DNA of 64,000 nucleotides, taken from NCBI RefSeq assembly GCF_024609785.1, contig NZ_JANHJQ010000014.1, positions 10,652 through 74,651 on the forward strand. Direction: 5' to 3'. Positions 40,312-48,574 of the stretch are shown piece by piece; positions within the stretch are counted from its first letter, which is position 1; every line of letters starts with the position of its first letter. The DNA comes from Pseudalkalibacillus decolorationis (GTDB taxonomy: Bacteria > Bacillota > Bacilli > Bacillales > Fictibacillaceae). Both the position numbers and the translations under genes were made by a program. The notes under the pieces were generated by a model. The model saw nothing but the letters and a program-made list of their open reading frames with translations, was not told the DNA's origin and ran no database searches.

Positions 40312-40330
40312 AATTGAAATTCAACTCCTA

Positions 40331-40771
40331 TTACCTACCGATTTCTAGTGCTTTCATATACATACCCTTTGCCGCATTCATCACAGTCACGTTCGCTTCA
40401 TAGGATCGAGTTGAACTCATTAGGTCCACCATTTCCTTTAATGGATCCACATTAGGTAGTTGTACGTATCCCTGATCATCAGCATCTGGATGGTTCGGTT
40501 GATAGACAAGCTTGAACGGTTGTTTATCATCGAGGACTTGAGTGGCTTTTACTCCATGCATACTTCCGTTTGCCTTCTGAATAAATGATCTAAACTCATT
40601 ACCTTTCGGCTCTAGGACTACCATCTTACGTTGGTAGGGTTGCCATTCACCATTAACAAGACGGCCCCTAGTAGTATCAACATTGGCAATATTCGAGGAT
40701 GCAACATCCATACGTAAGCGCTGTGCAGTCAAGGCTGAGCCTGATATGTGCATTGCGTTAAACAATCCCAT
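40331..40771 (-). CDS. flgC: Flagellar rod protein FlgC
   Basis: Proximal rod subunit, 146 residues. N-terminal LTAQRLRMDVASSNIANVDT; middle PNHPDADDQGYVQLPNVDPL; C-terminal YEANVTVMNAAKGMYMKALE. Four bases after flgB. Confidence 0.97.
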   Translation of the reverse strand: MGLFNAMHISGSALTAQRLRMDVASSNIANVDTTRGRLVNGEWQPYQRKMVVLEPKGNEFRSFIQKANGSMHGVKATQVLDDKQPFKLVYQPNHPDADDQGYVQLPNVDPLKEMVDLMSSTRSYEANVTVMNAAKGMYMKALEIGR

Positions 40772-40775
40772 TTAT

Positions 40776-41162
40776 CTATCTCCCTCCCTTTACCACCATT
40801 TTAATAGAACTCATTTTCCCATTCATCCGTTGAATCAAAGCCTGATAATATAGCTGATTCTCTGCCAACTCACTCATTTCCTTATCCACATCAACATTGT
40901 TTCCATTATGTAAATAGGATGTATCCGTTTTCGTACAAATTGCATAAGCTTGATTCCCTGAAGCTTCTGATGAGAACGGAATATGCATTGGGTCTGTTTG
41001 AAATGCCCTAATGGAACGGTCTAATTCCCCCCGAAACTCTACCGCCTTCGCTTTATAATTCGGTGTGTCAACATTCGCAATGTTTTGGGCGATCGTTTCA
41101 TGTTTTAATGTACGGTAATTTAATGCTTGTTCTAGTTGTCGAAAAATGTTAGAGGTTAGCAT
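40776..41162 (-). CDS. flgB: Flagellar rod protein FlgB
   Basis: Proximal rod subunit, 128 residues and first gene of the fla/che operon. N-terminal LNYRTLKHETIAQNIANVDT with PNYKAK; C-terminal NVDVDKEMSELAENQLYYQA. The ATG follows GGGAGGAT. A sigma-A promoter lies about 65-90 bases upstream. In B. subtilis codY would be the next gene; here it is 11 kb away. Confidence 0.97.
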   Translation of the reverse strand: MLTSNIFRQLEQALNYRTLKHETIAQNIANVDTPNYKAKAVEFRGELDRSIRAFQTDPMHIPFSSEASGNQAYAICTKTDTSYLHNGNNVDVDKEMSELAENQLYYQALIQRMNGKMSSIKMVVKGGR

Positions 41163-41225
41163 ATCTATCCTCCCTATAGTAAATTTTCCTTAAGTGACAA
41201 AGTTTTCTATGTTGCTTTCAAAATT

Positions 41226-41254
41226 ATTTTATAGAAATAACAACTTCCTGTCTA
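41226..41254 (-). promoter_or_regulatory. Sigma-A promoter of the fla/che operon
   Basis: TAGACA (41249-41254) and TAAAAT (41226-41231) with a 17-base spacer, each five of six to the consensus on the minus strand. Predicted start near 41219, giving a leader of about 57 bases to the flgB ATG. No clear sigma-D promoter was found beside it. Confidence 0.75.
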
Positions 41255-41306
41255 TGCATTTTCCAACATTTCGATTTATTTCGATATAAAGCCCTAATTT
41301 TTTATG

Positions 41307-41370
41307 AGTCCTTTGGACTATTGTCGAAATCTATTTCATAAGTACTACATTAATAGCTATATGTGTCGAA
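41307..41370 (-). promoter_or_regulatory. Two Spo0A boxes and an inverted repeat upstream of flgB
   Basis: TGTCGAAATC occurs at 41322-41331 and again at 41364-41373, 42 bases apart in the same orientation. TGTCGAA is the published Spo0A (0A) box. Beside the first is a 13-base inverted repeat, AGTCC-TTT-GGACT (41307-41319). ATTTCGAT also occurs twice near 41268-41286. The boxes lie about 100 and 145 bases upstream of the predicted flgB start. Their role in [12 protein letters not shown] activation is inference. Confidence 0.55.
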
Positions 41371-41375
41371 ATCAG

Positions 41376-41726
41376 ACTATTTATAGTATGAAACTAATAG
41401 TAACATTGGGAAAGGTTAAACAGTATTAGAAAAAGAGGAGGGGGAAAATAATGTATCCCGACTGAAATCAATGACTTTGGTCGAGGGGTAAGAAAAGATA
41501 AAAACACAAAAAATGACAATTCATGCATAATGCGAATTGTAAAATTTACAATAATTTTACATATTAAATTATACATATCTAACTTAAGAGAATAGAAGCA
41601 AAAAATTAAGCTAATTATCCGACTGAAAACTGTTACATAAAACGGAACTTGTATAGAAGCAATATTAATCCAAGAGGGTTGTCGATTACGATTGCTTTAG
41701 AATACATATGGTCCTGCTGCACACAT
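41376..41726. other. Non-coding interval between flgB control region and catabolic operon
   Basis: AT-rich sequence without a convincing gene. It holds a perfect 17-base palindrome ATTGTAAA-A-TTTACAAT at 41536-41552 and, partly overlapping, ACAATTC/GAATTGT (41516-41540). Small ORFs on both strands lack good start signals. It is probably the left junction of the inserted operon. Confidence 0.5.
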
Positions 41727-41758
41727 AAAAAAAGCCTACTCTATGAAAAAAGTAGACT
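41727..41758 (-). terminator. Rho-independent terminator of the catabolic operon
   Basis: On the minus strand AGTCTACT, a 10-base loop and AGTAGGCT (one mismatch) run into TTTTTTT. It lies about 170 bases after the pdxA-like stop codon and isolates the inserted operon from flgB. Confidence 0.85.
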
Positions 41759-41924
41759 CTTATACATTAAGGACTATCGTGGCTATTACGTCCTCAGAAA
41801 CGATTTTAAGCTTTTCATGCGAGAATTCCTTGAATTAAACACAATATGAGAAAGGTTTTGATGCTCCTGAAGAAAAAATAACTTTATCGGCCATATACAA
41901 CTAATAATTACACTTCATTAAGCT

Positions 41925-42929
41925 TTATTGATTCAAAACCATTCTAACGCCAAGCTTCATCGCATGAATCATCGCTCCGGTGTTAGCAATTCCTTTTCCA
42001 GCAATGTCAAAAGCGGTTCCGTGAGCAGGTGTGTTCAGGACAATAGGCAAGCCCCCATTTATGGTTACTCCTTTATGAAAACCCATTAACTTCATACCTG
42101 TTTGAGCTTGATCGTGGTACATGGCTACTAAACAATCAAAAGGATTTGTTTTTTGTCGTAGAAAAATCGTATCAGCTGGATAAGGACCTTCTACATTTAT
42201 GCCTTTCTCCTGTGCTGCTTGGACTGCCGGATTGATCTCTTCAATTTCTTCCATACCAATCAATCCGCCATCCCCAGCATGAGGATTTAGAGCAGCAACA
42301 ACAATTTTGGGTTGTGTCAAACCAGCTTTCGTTACAACTTCATTTGCGAACTCAATAACTTCCAATACTCTTTCTTTGTTTATGTACTTCGCCACTTCCT
42401 TCAAAGGAATATGAGAAGTAGCACGGGTAACCCAAAGATCCTCCATTACGTTCACTTCACCGAATCCCGATTCATAACCAAACAAAGAGGCAAGCAAGTG
42501 GATGTCATCTTCGAATTGGAATCCACCTTTATAAAGAGCATCTTTATTTAAAGGTGCGTAAACCACCCCATCCAATTTGTTGTTTTGAGCTAATTTTGTG
42601 GCAAAAGTTAAGGTTTCGCCAGTGGCTTGACCGGATTCAACTGAAAGTTTTCCTAGTTCGATACTTGCAGGATCAGTGTTTGACGTATCAAGTAACCAAA
42701 CGTCAGCTTTTTCTTGTTTAACCTCTTCTATATTATTTGCCTTTTTGTAGTGTAGAGGTTTCCCAGCAATCAGTGCCCCTTGTTGAAACACTCGTTCATC
42801 ACCAATAAGTACCCATGTTGCTGACTCACGCACCTCTGCTTCATGAAGAGATTTTACGACTAACTCTGAACCAATTCCTGTTGCTTCTCCATAAAGTAAA
42901 CCCATTATAGGCTTTCTTTTATAAGTCAT
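41925..42929 (-). CDS. PdxA-family dehydrogenase (PdxA2-like, substrate unknown)
   Basis: 334 residues of the 4-hydroxythreonine-4-phosphate dehydrogenase fold. The three metal-binding His contexts are present: SHIPLKEV, YHDQAQTGMKL and AHGTAFDIAGKG, with NPHAGDGGLIG and ADTIF between. The N-terminal GDPAGIG of classical PdxA reads GEATGIG here. Location in a transport and sugar-acid operon, not with vitamin B6 genes, points to a PdxA2 or TphB-like catabolic oxidoreductase. The DUF1537 kinase that feeds PdxA2 in D-threonate and D-erythronate routes is absent. Last gene of the operon; AGGAGG precedes the ATG. Confidence 0.85.
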   Translation of the reverse strand: MTYKRKPIMGLLYGEATGIGSELVVKSLHEAEVRESATWVLIGDERVFQQGALIAGKPLHYKKANNIEEVKQEKADVWLLDTSNTDPASIELGKLSVESGQATGETLTFATKLAQNNKLDGVVYAPLNKDALYKGGFQFEDDIHLLASLFGYESGFGEVNVMEDLWVTRATSHIPLKEVAKYINKERVLEVIEFANEVVTKAGLTQPKIVVAALNPHAGDGGLIGMEEIEEINPAVQAAQEKGINVEGPYPADTIFLRQKTNPFDCLVAMYHDQAQTGMKLMGFHKGVTINGGLPIVLNTPAHGTAFDIAGKGIANTGAMIHAMKLGVRMVLNQ

Positions 42930-42971
42930 TCTTTTTCCTCCTATTCATCAAAAAACTATTATCGGGTAAAA

Positions 42972-43868
42972 TTAGCTCAGTATTTCTATTAAAATAGTAA
43001 TCGTGAAAAAACTGATGAGCGTGTTAATTATCGTTACACTTGAAACAAATTTAGGATCTGTATTAAATTCGATTGCAAAAGTTGACGCATTCACAGCAGT
43101 AGGCATTGCGGTTAATACAATTAATACTTTTCTAAGTAGCGGGTCCATCGGAAACATCAATGTAAGTAAAAATGTTAAAATCGGTGCTAACATTAAACGT
43201 ATGATCGTCACAAAAGAAATACGTTTCCAATCAAGAGTCGAAATGGTAAGGTCTGCAATTTGCATTCCTAAAATCACCATGACTGTTGGAATAGCTCCAT
43301 ACGCTAATAGCTCAATAATAGCGTAAATATTATCTGGAAATCTTAATGGCACTTCTTTCAGTAAAAGCGCTAAAATAACCGCATATATTGCCGGCAACTT
43401 TAACATGTTTATAAATCCCTTTTTTATATCTCCTTTTTTTCTAGCTGCATAATACAAACCTATTGAATTTAAGGCGATGGTTTGCAAAACGAAAAATGAA
43501 ATTGCAAAATGAAATGCCTTTTCCCCGTAAGCAAATAAAATAATCGGAGACCCGAAGTTTCCTGCATTCATAAATACGGTTGATAGAATAAACGCACTTT
43601 CTGTATCCGCGTTGAAATGTTTCATTTTCACGTATAGTTTAATTATTAGAATCGTCACTAATATTAAAAGTGCATCAAAAACGACCATATACAAGTATTG
43701 TTGATCAAATTTAGTTTCATATAAAGATTGAAAAACGAGACAAGGAACAAAAATATATACAGCAATCGTTGATATTGACCTTATATCTAAATTCCTTCGT
43801 TTTTGAATAAAGAATCCAGACAAAAAGACGAGTAATGCAGGAAAAATAACTTGAATAAAAATATTCAT
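42972..43868 (-). CDS. AEC-family transporter (auxin efflux carrier / MdcF-like)
   Basis: Membrane permease of 298 residues with about ten hydrophobic helices in the two five-helix halves of the AEC family. Recognisable segments: NAGNFGSPIILFAYGEKAF in the middle and TAMPTAVNASTFAIEF near the C-terminus. Family members move malonate, malate or other organic acids, or export metabolites. The start is taken at the ATG at 43868 (GGA eight bases upstream) rather than the TTG at 43874. It is a second, unrelated transporter in the operon next to the TTT system. Confidence 0.88.
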   Translation of the reverse strand: MNIFIQVIFPALLVFLSGFFIQKRRNLDIRSISTIAVYIFVPCLVFQSLYETKFDQQYLYMVVFDALLILVTILIIKLYVKMKHFNADTESAFILSTVFMNAGNFGSPIILFAYGEKAFHFAISFFVLQTIALNSIGLYYAARKKGDIKKGFINMLKLPAIYAVILALLLKEVPLRFPDNIYAIIELLAYGAIPTVMVILGMQIADLTISTLDWKRISFVTIIRLMLAPILTFLLTLMFPMDPLLRKVLIVLTAMPTAVNASTFAIEFNTDPKFVSSVTIINTLISFFTITILIEILS

Positions 43869-43948
43869 ATTCAAATTCCTTCTATCATTTGATATCAGAG
43901 GACTAGGATTCTATCATCTTGTTAAAAACTAGTTATCACCGTTCGTAC

Positions 43949-45472
43949 CTAACTAGCAAGAAAATCACTATCCTGTTCCTGCCTCTTTTTCTTCTTTACT
44001 ACATTAATGATCATTGGCGAGATGACAAATAATACAATCATTGATAATAAAGTTATCGTAATCGGACCTCTAACAAATATACTCGGGTCTCCGTTACTCA
44101 TAGAAAAGGATTGACGAATAGCCGTCTCCAACATTGGCGTTAGAACAAAAGCCAACACTAACGGCGCGATCGGATAATGATAGCTAATTAAAAGAAAAGC
44201 AATTACACCAGCGGCCAACATAAGCCAAACATCAAACATGTTATTCCGTGCGCTATATGCCCCTAAAACACATAGTACAGTTATAATCGGAATTAAAATG
44301 GCATTCGGTATACGAATAAAATGTATCAGCAAAGGAATAATCGCCAGCGACGCAAGCAAGCTAATGAGATTCCCGATGTACATTGAGGAGATCAACCCCC
44401 AGACAAAATCGGGATTATTTTGAAACATCAACGGCCCAGGTTGTAATCCCCACATGATTAATCCGCCCAATAGTACTGCCGTCGTTCCAGAACCGGGGAT
44501 TCCCAGTGAGAGCAAGGGTGCAAAAGCACCAACGGCCGTCGAATTATTTCCGGATTCTGCTGCCGCTACACCCTCGATGGCCCCCTTCCCCATTTGACCC
44601 TTATTCTTCCCTACTCGTTTCTCCAATATATAGGAAAACATAGACCCCGTCGTTGCACCCGCACCCGGCAAAATACCGACAAAACTTCCAAGCAGACCTG
44701 TTCGAATAGACGGAGCGATGATCCTTTTCATTTCGCTCTTATTTAACATGCTTTCTTTTAAAGTAATCTTTTTATTAAATTTTTCCTTATTCAGTTTCTG
44801 AGTCATCATTTCAATGATTTGACTGAAGCCAAACATCCCGATAACCAAAGGAATAAACGAAACTCCGCCTAAAAAATTCATTGAACCAAACGTAAATCGT
44901 GGTTGTCCCGTGGTTATGTCTACACCGATGGTTGCAATTAAAATCCCGATAAAGGTGGTGATTAATCCTTTTCTTGGATTTTCTCCAAACAGCCAACCAA
45001 TGGAGCATAAGGCTAATAGTATAACGGCAGCGATTTCCGGCGGGCCAAACGCTAAACCGATTTTAGCCAAAAATGACCCCATAAAGGTTAGAATAATAAT
45101 GCCGATCGTTCCGCCTATAAAAGAAGACATATTTGATGTAAATAAAGCTTTTCCAGCTAACCCCTTTTTCGTCAGTGGGTACCCATCCAGGGCTGTTGTG
45201 ATGGCACTAGATTCACCCGGCATATTGACCAAAATTGAACTAAATGACCCTCCGTACATGCTCCCGTAATAAAGACCTGCAAGCATAATGATACCTGTGG
45301 TTGGATCCATTTGGAACGTTAAAGGCAAGAGTAAAGCTACACCTGTTACTGAACCCAAACCGGGAAGTCCCCCCACAACAATACCCAGAAGTGCACCGGC
45401 AATAGCAGCTAAAACATTTTCAAATGAAAGAGCAACAGTAAAACCTTCAAAAAGAAACTGGAAAACTTCCAT
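43949..45472 (-). CDS. tctA: Tripartite tricarboxylate transporter, large membrane subunit TctA
   Basis: 507 residues, about 12 membrane helices. TctA signatures: GIVVGGLPGLGSVTGVALL near residue 30 and the repeat-like GSFVGILPGAGATTGSMFSY near 265; AAESGNNSTAVGAFAPLLSL follows. Works with TctB and the binding protein TctC to import a carboxylate using an ion gradient. 18 bases after tctB. Confidence 0.95.
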   Translation of the reverse strand: MEVFQFLFEGFTVALSFENVLAAIAGALLGIVVGGLPGLGSVTGVALLLPLTFQMDPTTGIIMLAGLYYGSMYGGSFSSILVNMPGESSAITTALDGYPLTKKGLAGKALFTSNMSSFIGGTIGIIILTFMGSFLAKIGLAFGPPEIAAVILLALCSIGWLFGENPRKGLITTFIGILIATIGVDITTGQPRFTFGSMNFLGGVSFIPLVIGMFGFSQIIEMMTQKLNKEKFNKKITLKESMLNKSEMKRIIAPSIRTGLLGSFVGILPGAGATTGSMFSYILEKRVGKNKGQMGKGAIEGVAAAESGNNSTAVGAFAPLLSLGIPGSGTTAVLLGGLIMWGLQPGPLMFQNNPDFVWGLISSMYIGNLISLLASLAIIPLLIHFIRIPNAILIPIITVLCVLGAYSARNNMFDVWLMLAAGVIAFLLISYHYPIAPLVLAFVLTPMLETAIRQSFSMSNGDPSIFVRGPITITLLSMIVLFVISPMIINVVKKKKRQEQDSDFLAS

Positions 45473-45490
45473 ACGATCACTTCCTTTCAG

Positions 45491-45910
45491 TTATATTCCT
45501 AAGTAGCCTACAGGGAATGGGACATGAAGAAAAAGTTTAAATACAATGTAAATGACACCAGTTGTGCATATTCCTAGAGTTGCGGATCGATAAATTGTAA
45601 ATTTCTCCAGAAAAAAGAGCCAAGCTATCATAAACAAACCAAGGGCTGCAATCATTCCAACAATGTTAATAGCAAAAAATAACAAAATAGTGGCTATGAT
45701 CGGGAATAGGTGTTTTCTTTCAAACCGAACCGACGTATCCGTGTTCTTTATCGCTTCGTATATACATAACAAAGCACATAGTACACCTATGATAACTGGA
45801 AGGAAACCACCACCTGGGCCTTTGTTGACCCAAAAACCATACTGAAACCATCCTTGATAAGCACAGTAAGTTCCAATTATAGCAACTATTAAAGGAATAA
45901 TTCTGCTCAT
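45491..45910 (-). CDS. tctB: Tripartite tricarboxylate transporter, small membrane subunit TctB
   Basis: 139 residues with four hydrophobic helices, typical of the poorly conserved TctB family (KGPGGGFLPVIIGVLCALLC is the recognisable piece). GGAGG lies six bases before the ATG at 45910; the longer reading from a GTG at 45928 is less likely. Sits between tctC and tctA. Confidence 0.9.
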   Translation of the reverse strand: MSRIIPLIVAIIGTYCAYQGWFQYGFWVNKGPGGGFLPVIIGVLCALLCIYEAIKNTDTSVRFERKHLFPIIATILLFFAINIVGMIAALGLFMIAWLFFLEKFTIYRSATLGICTTGVIYIVFKLFLHVPFPVGYLGI

Positions 45911-45967
45911 CCTACACCTCCATATCACCTGTTATTTTTAAGCAACAGGGTTTTTGGTAAACTAGAA

Positions 45968-46978
45968 TTATTTAAGGGTTCCGATTTCTCTATGAAGTTC
46001 TAAATATTGATCCAGTACATCCTTAAAAAACTTTTCACTTTCTTCAGAACCTTTATAGACGCTATCTAAGTTGAACTTATTAATGTAATCTTCCTGCCAG
46101 GCTTTCGATTCACTGACTTTCTTTAAAACGCCCTCCCAATATTTAACCGCTTCCTCAGGCATTTCCGGCGGGCCAACGAATCCGCGGAACATGACAACTT
46201 GAACTTCAGGCTGCCCTAATTCCGTGAATGTAGGGACTTGATCAAGCGGTTTTCCTAACCTTTCCTCCGAAGAAGTAGCCAAAGCTTTTACTTTCCCTGC
46301 CTTGATCTGGGCCATGATTTCGTTTGGATTCGTAATGACTACATCTACATGCCCTCCTAGCAATGCAGCAGTCGTCTCACCACCACTTTTAAACGTTACA
46401 TATTTCAATTTCGTTCCATAGTGCTTATTAATTAGATGGAAAAGTAAATGATCTTCATTTCCGATGCCCGATCCACCAACTGTAACCTGATTCGGGTTTT
46501 CCTTAGCTGCTTTAACCAAAGCTTCAAAACTATCATATTTGCTATCCGCAGCAACAGCAACTAAGAAGGAATCTAACGCCATGGTAGCAATCGGAGTTAG
46601 ATCCTCTAACCTAACTTCTGCATCATTTATAATGGTACCAGCCTGTTGACCAGGAGCCCACGTCATGAGTGTATGAGGATCGCCTTGTTTACTATAAGTA
46701 TAAGTATTACCAATTGCACCGGAACCACCTGGTTTATTGACAACCAAAACATTTTGATCTACTAGGTTTTTATCTTTAATGACTTTTGCCAATACCCGGG
46801 CAATCACGTCACTTCCACCACCGGCACTGTAAGGCACAACAATTTCAATATCTCTTTTTGGGGAGAATTCTTTTTTTGAGCTATCGGCACTTTGATTAGA
46901 AGCTCCCTTACTTGAACATGCCGCTAGTAAAGAAACAGAAAGAATCGTTACTAATAGGATACTTAGAAATTTTTTCAT
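45968..46978 (-). CDS. tctC: Tripartite tricarboxylate transporter substrate-binding lipoprotein TctC
   Basis: Bug/TctC-family binding protein. A lipoprotein signal peptide (MKKFLSILLVTILSV, then LLAACSSKG) anchors it outside the membrane. The core has IEIVVPYSAGGGSDVIARVL and VNKPGGSGAIGNTYTYSKQG, the carboxylate-binding family motifs, and GGHVDVVITNPNEIMAQIKA. From the ATG at 46978 it has 336 residues; an ATG at 46987 is an alternative two bases from the Shine-Dalgarno. The bound acid cannot be read from sequence. Confidence 0.94.
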   Translation of the reverse strand: MKKFLSILLVTILSVSLLAACSSKGASNQSADSSKKEFSPKRDIEIVVPYSAGGGSDVIARVLAKVIKDKNLVDQNVLVVNKPGGSGAIGNTYTYSKQGDPHTLMTWAPGQQAGTIINDAEVRLEDLTPIATMALDSFLVAVAADSKYDSFEALVKAAKENPNQVTVGGSGIGNEDHLLFHLINKHYGTKLKYVTFKSGGETTAALLGGHVDVVITNPNEIMAQIKAGKVKALATSSEERLGKPLDQVPTFTELGQPEVQVVMFRGFVGPPEMPEEAVKYWEGVLKKVSESKAWQEDYINKFNLDSVYKGSEESEKFFKDVLDQYLELHREIGTLK

Positions 46979-47033
46979 TAAACTCATGTCCTCCTTTTAT
47001 AAGCTATCGTACAACTCTTCATTTAAACCACCG

Positions 47034-48509
47034 TTATGATTTTACAAAAACAGTTTTAATAGAGGTAAAGAATTCGATTGCTGCTTGACCTTGCTCACGG
47101 GAATGAGAGCTTGATTGCTTCATACCTCCGAATGGAGCTTGTAGTTCTACGCCTGCACTTTCCGCATTAATCCGAACAAGTCCAGCATCCATTTCTTGGA
47201 TAAAAGATAGCATTTTATTAATATTTGTTGTAAAGATAGAAGCACTCAGTCCAAACTTAACGTCATTGGCAACGTCTAATGCTTCTTCGACAGTCTCAAC
47301 TTTAATTAACACCAGTACCGGCCCGAAAATTTCTTCTTGAGCAATGACCATGCTGCTTGTTACATTTTCAAATACTGTCGGCTGTACATAGAAACCATTC
47401 TCTAATTCTTCTTCCTCGTGTTTATTTCCACCACATAGAAGAGTTGCCCCTTCTTTCTTTCCTTGTTGAATATAAGAAAGTACATTATTTAACTGATTTT
47501 CACTTGCACAAGGTCCCATCCAAGTTTCTTCACGAAGTCCGTCTCCTATCTTTAATTGTTTTACTTTTGAAAGTAATTTTTCTTTGAAAATTTCATACAC
47601 ACTGCTTTGTACAATAACACGGCTTGTTGCTGTACATTTTTGTCCAGTAGAACGAAGCCCGCCACTAATTGTTGCATCTACAGCTAAATCAAGATCGGCA
47701 TCTTCTGCAACAATTACTGGGTTTTTACCTCCCATTTCCAATTGATACTTTGCTCCACGAGCTAAAGCACCTTGACCAACAACCTTACCTACTTGGTCAG
47801 AACCGGTGAATGTGATTCCACTAATGTCTGGATGATTAATAATGCCTTGACCAATCACTGACCCTGGTCCTGTTACCATGTTTACTACACCTGCTGGGAG
47901 CCCAGCTTCAGCAAAGCATTTGATTACTTCCGCTGCTGTACTCGCCGTTTCTTGAGCTGGTTTCAACATAACAGTATTTCCAAAAATAAGGGCAGGTGCC
48001 ATTTTCCAAATCGGAATCGCTACAGGAAAGTTCCAAGGGGTTATAACCCCAACAACACCTAAAGGAACTCGTGTTGTAAACATTAGTGCTTCATTATCTG
48101 TTGAGGGAATAACATCGCCAACTTTTCTCATTCCTTCACCAGCATAATACCGTAGGATGGCTACACCACGTGCTGTCTCTCCTTTAGCTTCTGGAAGTGT
48201 TTTTCCCATTTCTTTTGTCATTATTTTCGCAATCTTATCAATTCTTTTTTCTAGCTCGTTTGCAACTTTAAATAGATAGTCCCCTCTGGTAGCACCTGAT
48301 AATTTCCTCCATTGAACTTGTGCTTTCCTTGCAGCAGATGCGGCTTGATTTACATCTTCTTCATTAGATTTTTGCACATAAGCTACAACCTCTTCTTTAT
48401 TTGCCGGATTCACACTTCCTTGTTTTTCGTTTGCATGAGAAGGTACCCATTCGCCATTAATATAGTTTAAGTACGTTGTTACATTCGATTTAACGTTCGA
48501 AACAGTCAT
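47034..48509 (-). CDS. Aldehyde dehydrogenase, alpha-ketoglutaric semialdehyde type (YcbD-like)
   Basis: NAD(P)-dependent aldehyde dehydrogenase, about 491 residues. Catalytic Glu in [11 protein letters not shown] and Cys in [18 protein letters not shown]; cofactor loop [12 protein letters not shown]. Long stretches ([40 protein letters not shown]) agree with B. subtilis YcbD as I recall it, the 2,5-dioxopentanoate dehydrogenase of the glucarate operon, more than with lactaldehyde dehydrogenases. This predicts that the pathway ends in alpha-ketoglutarate semialdehyde going to alpha-ketoglutarate. The start at 48509 is preferred to 48521. Confidence 0.9.
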   Translation of the reverse strand: MTVSNVKSNVTTYLNYINGEWVPSHANEKQGSVNPANKEEVVAYVQKSNEEDVNQAASAARKAQVQWRKLSGATRGDYLFKVANELEKRIDKIAKIMTKEMGKTLPEAKGETARGVAILRYYAGEGMRKVGDVIPSTDNEALMFTTRVPLGVVGVITPWNFPVAIPIWKMAPALIFGNTVMLKPAQETASTAAEVIKCFAEAGLPAGVVNMVTGPGSVIGQGIINHPDISGITFTGSDQVGKVVGQGALARGAKYQLEMGGKNPVIVAEDADLDLAVDATISGGLRSTGQKCTATSRVIVQSSVYEIFKEKLLSKVKQLKIGDGLREETWMGPCASENQLNNVLSYIQQGKKEGATLLCGGNKHEEEELENGFYVQPTVFENVTSSMVIAQEEIFGPVLVLIKVETVEEALDVANDVKFGLSASIFTTNINKMLSFIQEMDAGLVRINAESAGVELQAPFGGMKQSSSHSREQGQAAIEFFTSIKTVFVKS

Positions 48510-48574
48510 GCTTAAATTCATCCTTTCTTCATACTGGTTAGAATTTACAACTTTTTTAATGTTCCGTCGTCATA

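Noticed and set aside
41441-41465. Plus-strand GAGGAGGGGG followed by an ATG
   Set aside because: The reading frame ends after four codons, so it is not a gene; a regulatory leader peptide has nothing downstream to control.
41649-41849. Plus-strand ORF of 66 codons in the flgB-pdxA interval
   Set aside because: It runs across the operon terminator, lacks a Shine-Dalgarno and has no recognisable protein pattern.
41925-42929. Calling this gene pdxA for vitamin B6 synthesis
   Set aside because: Bacillaceae make pyridoxal phosphate by PdxST, the key N-terminal motif differs, and the gene belongs to a catabolic operon.
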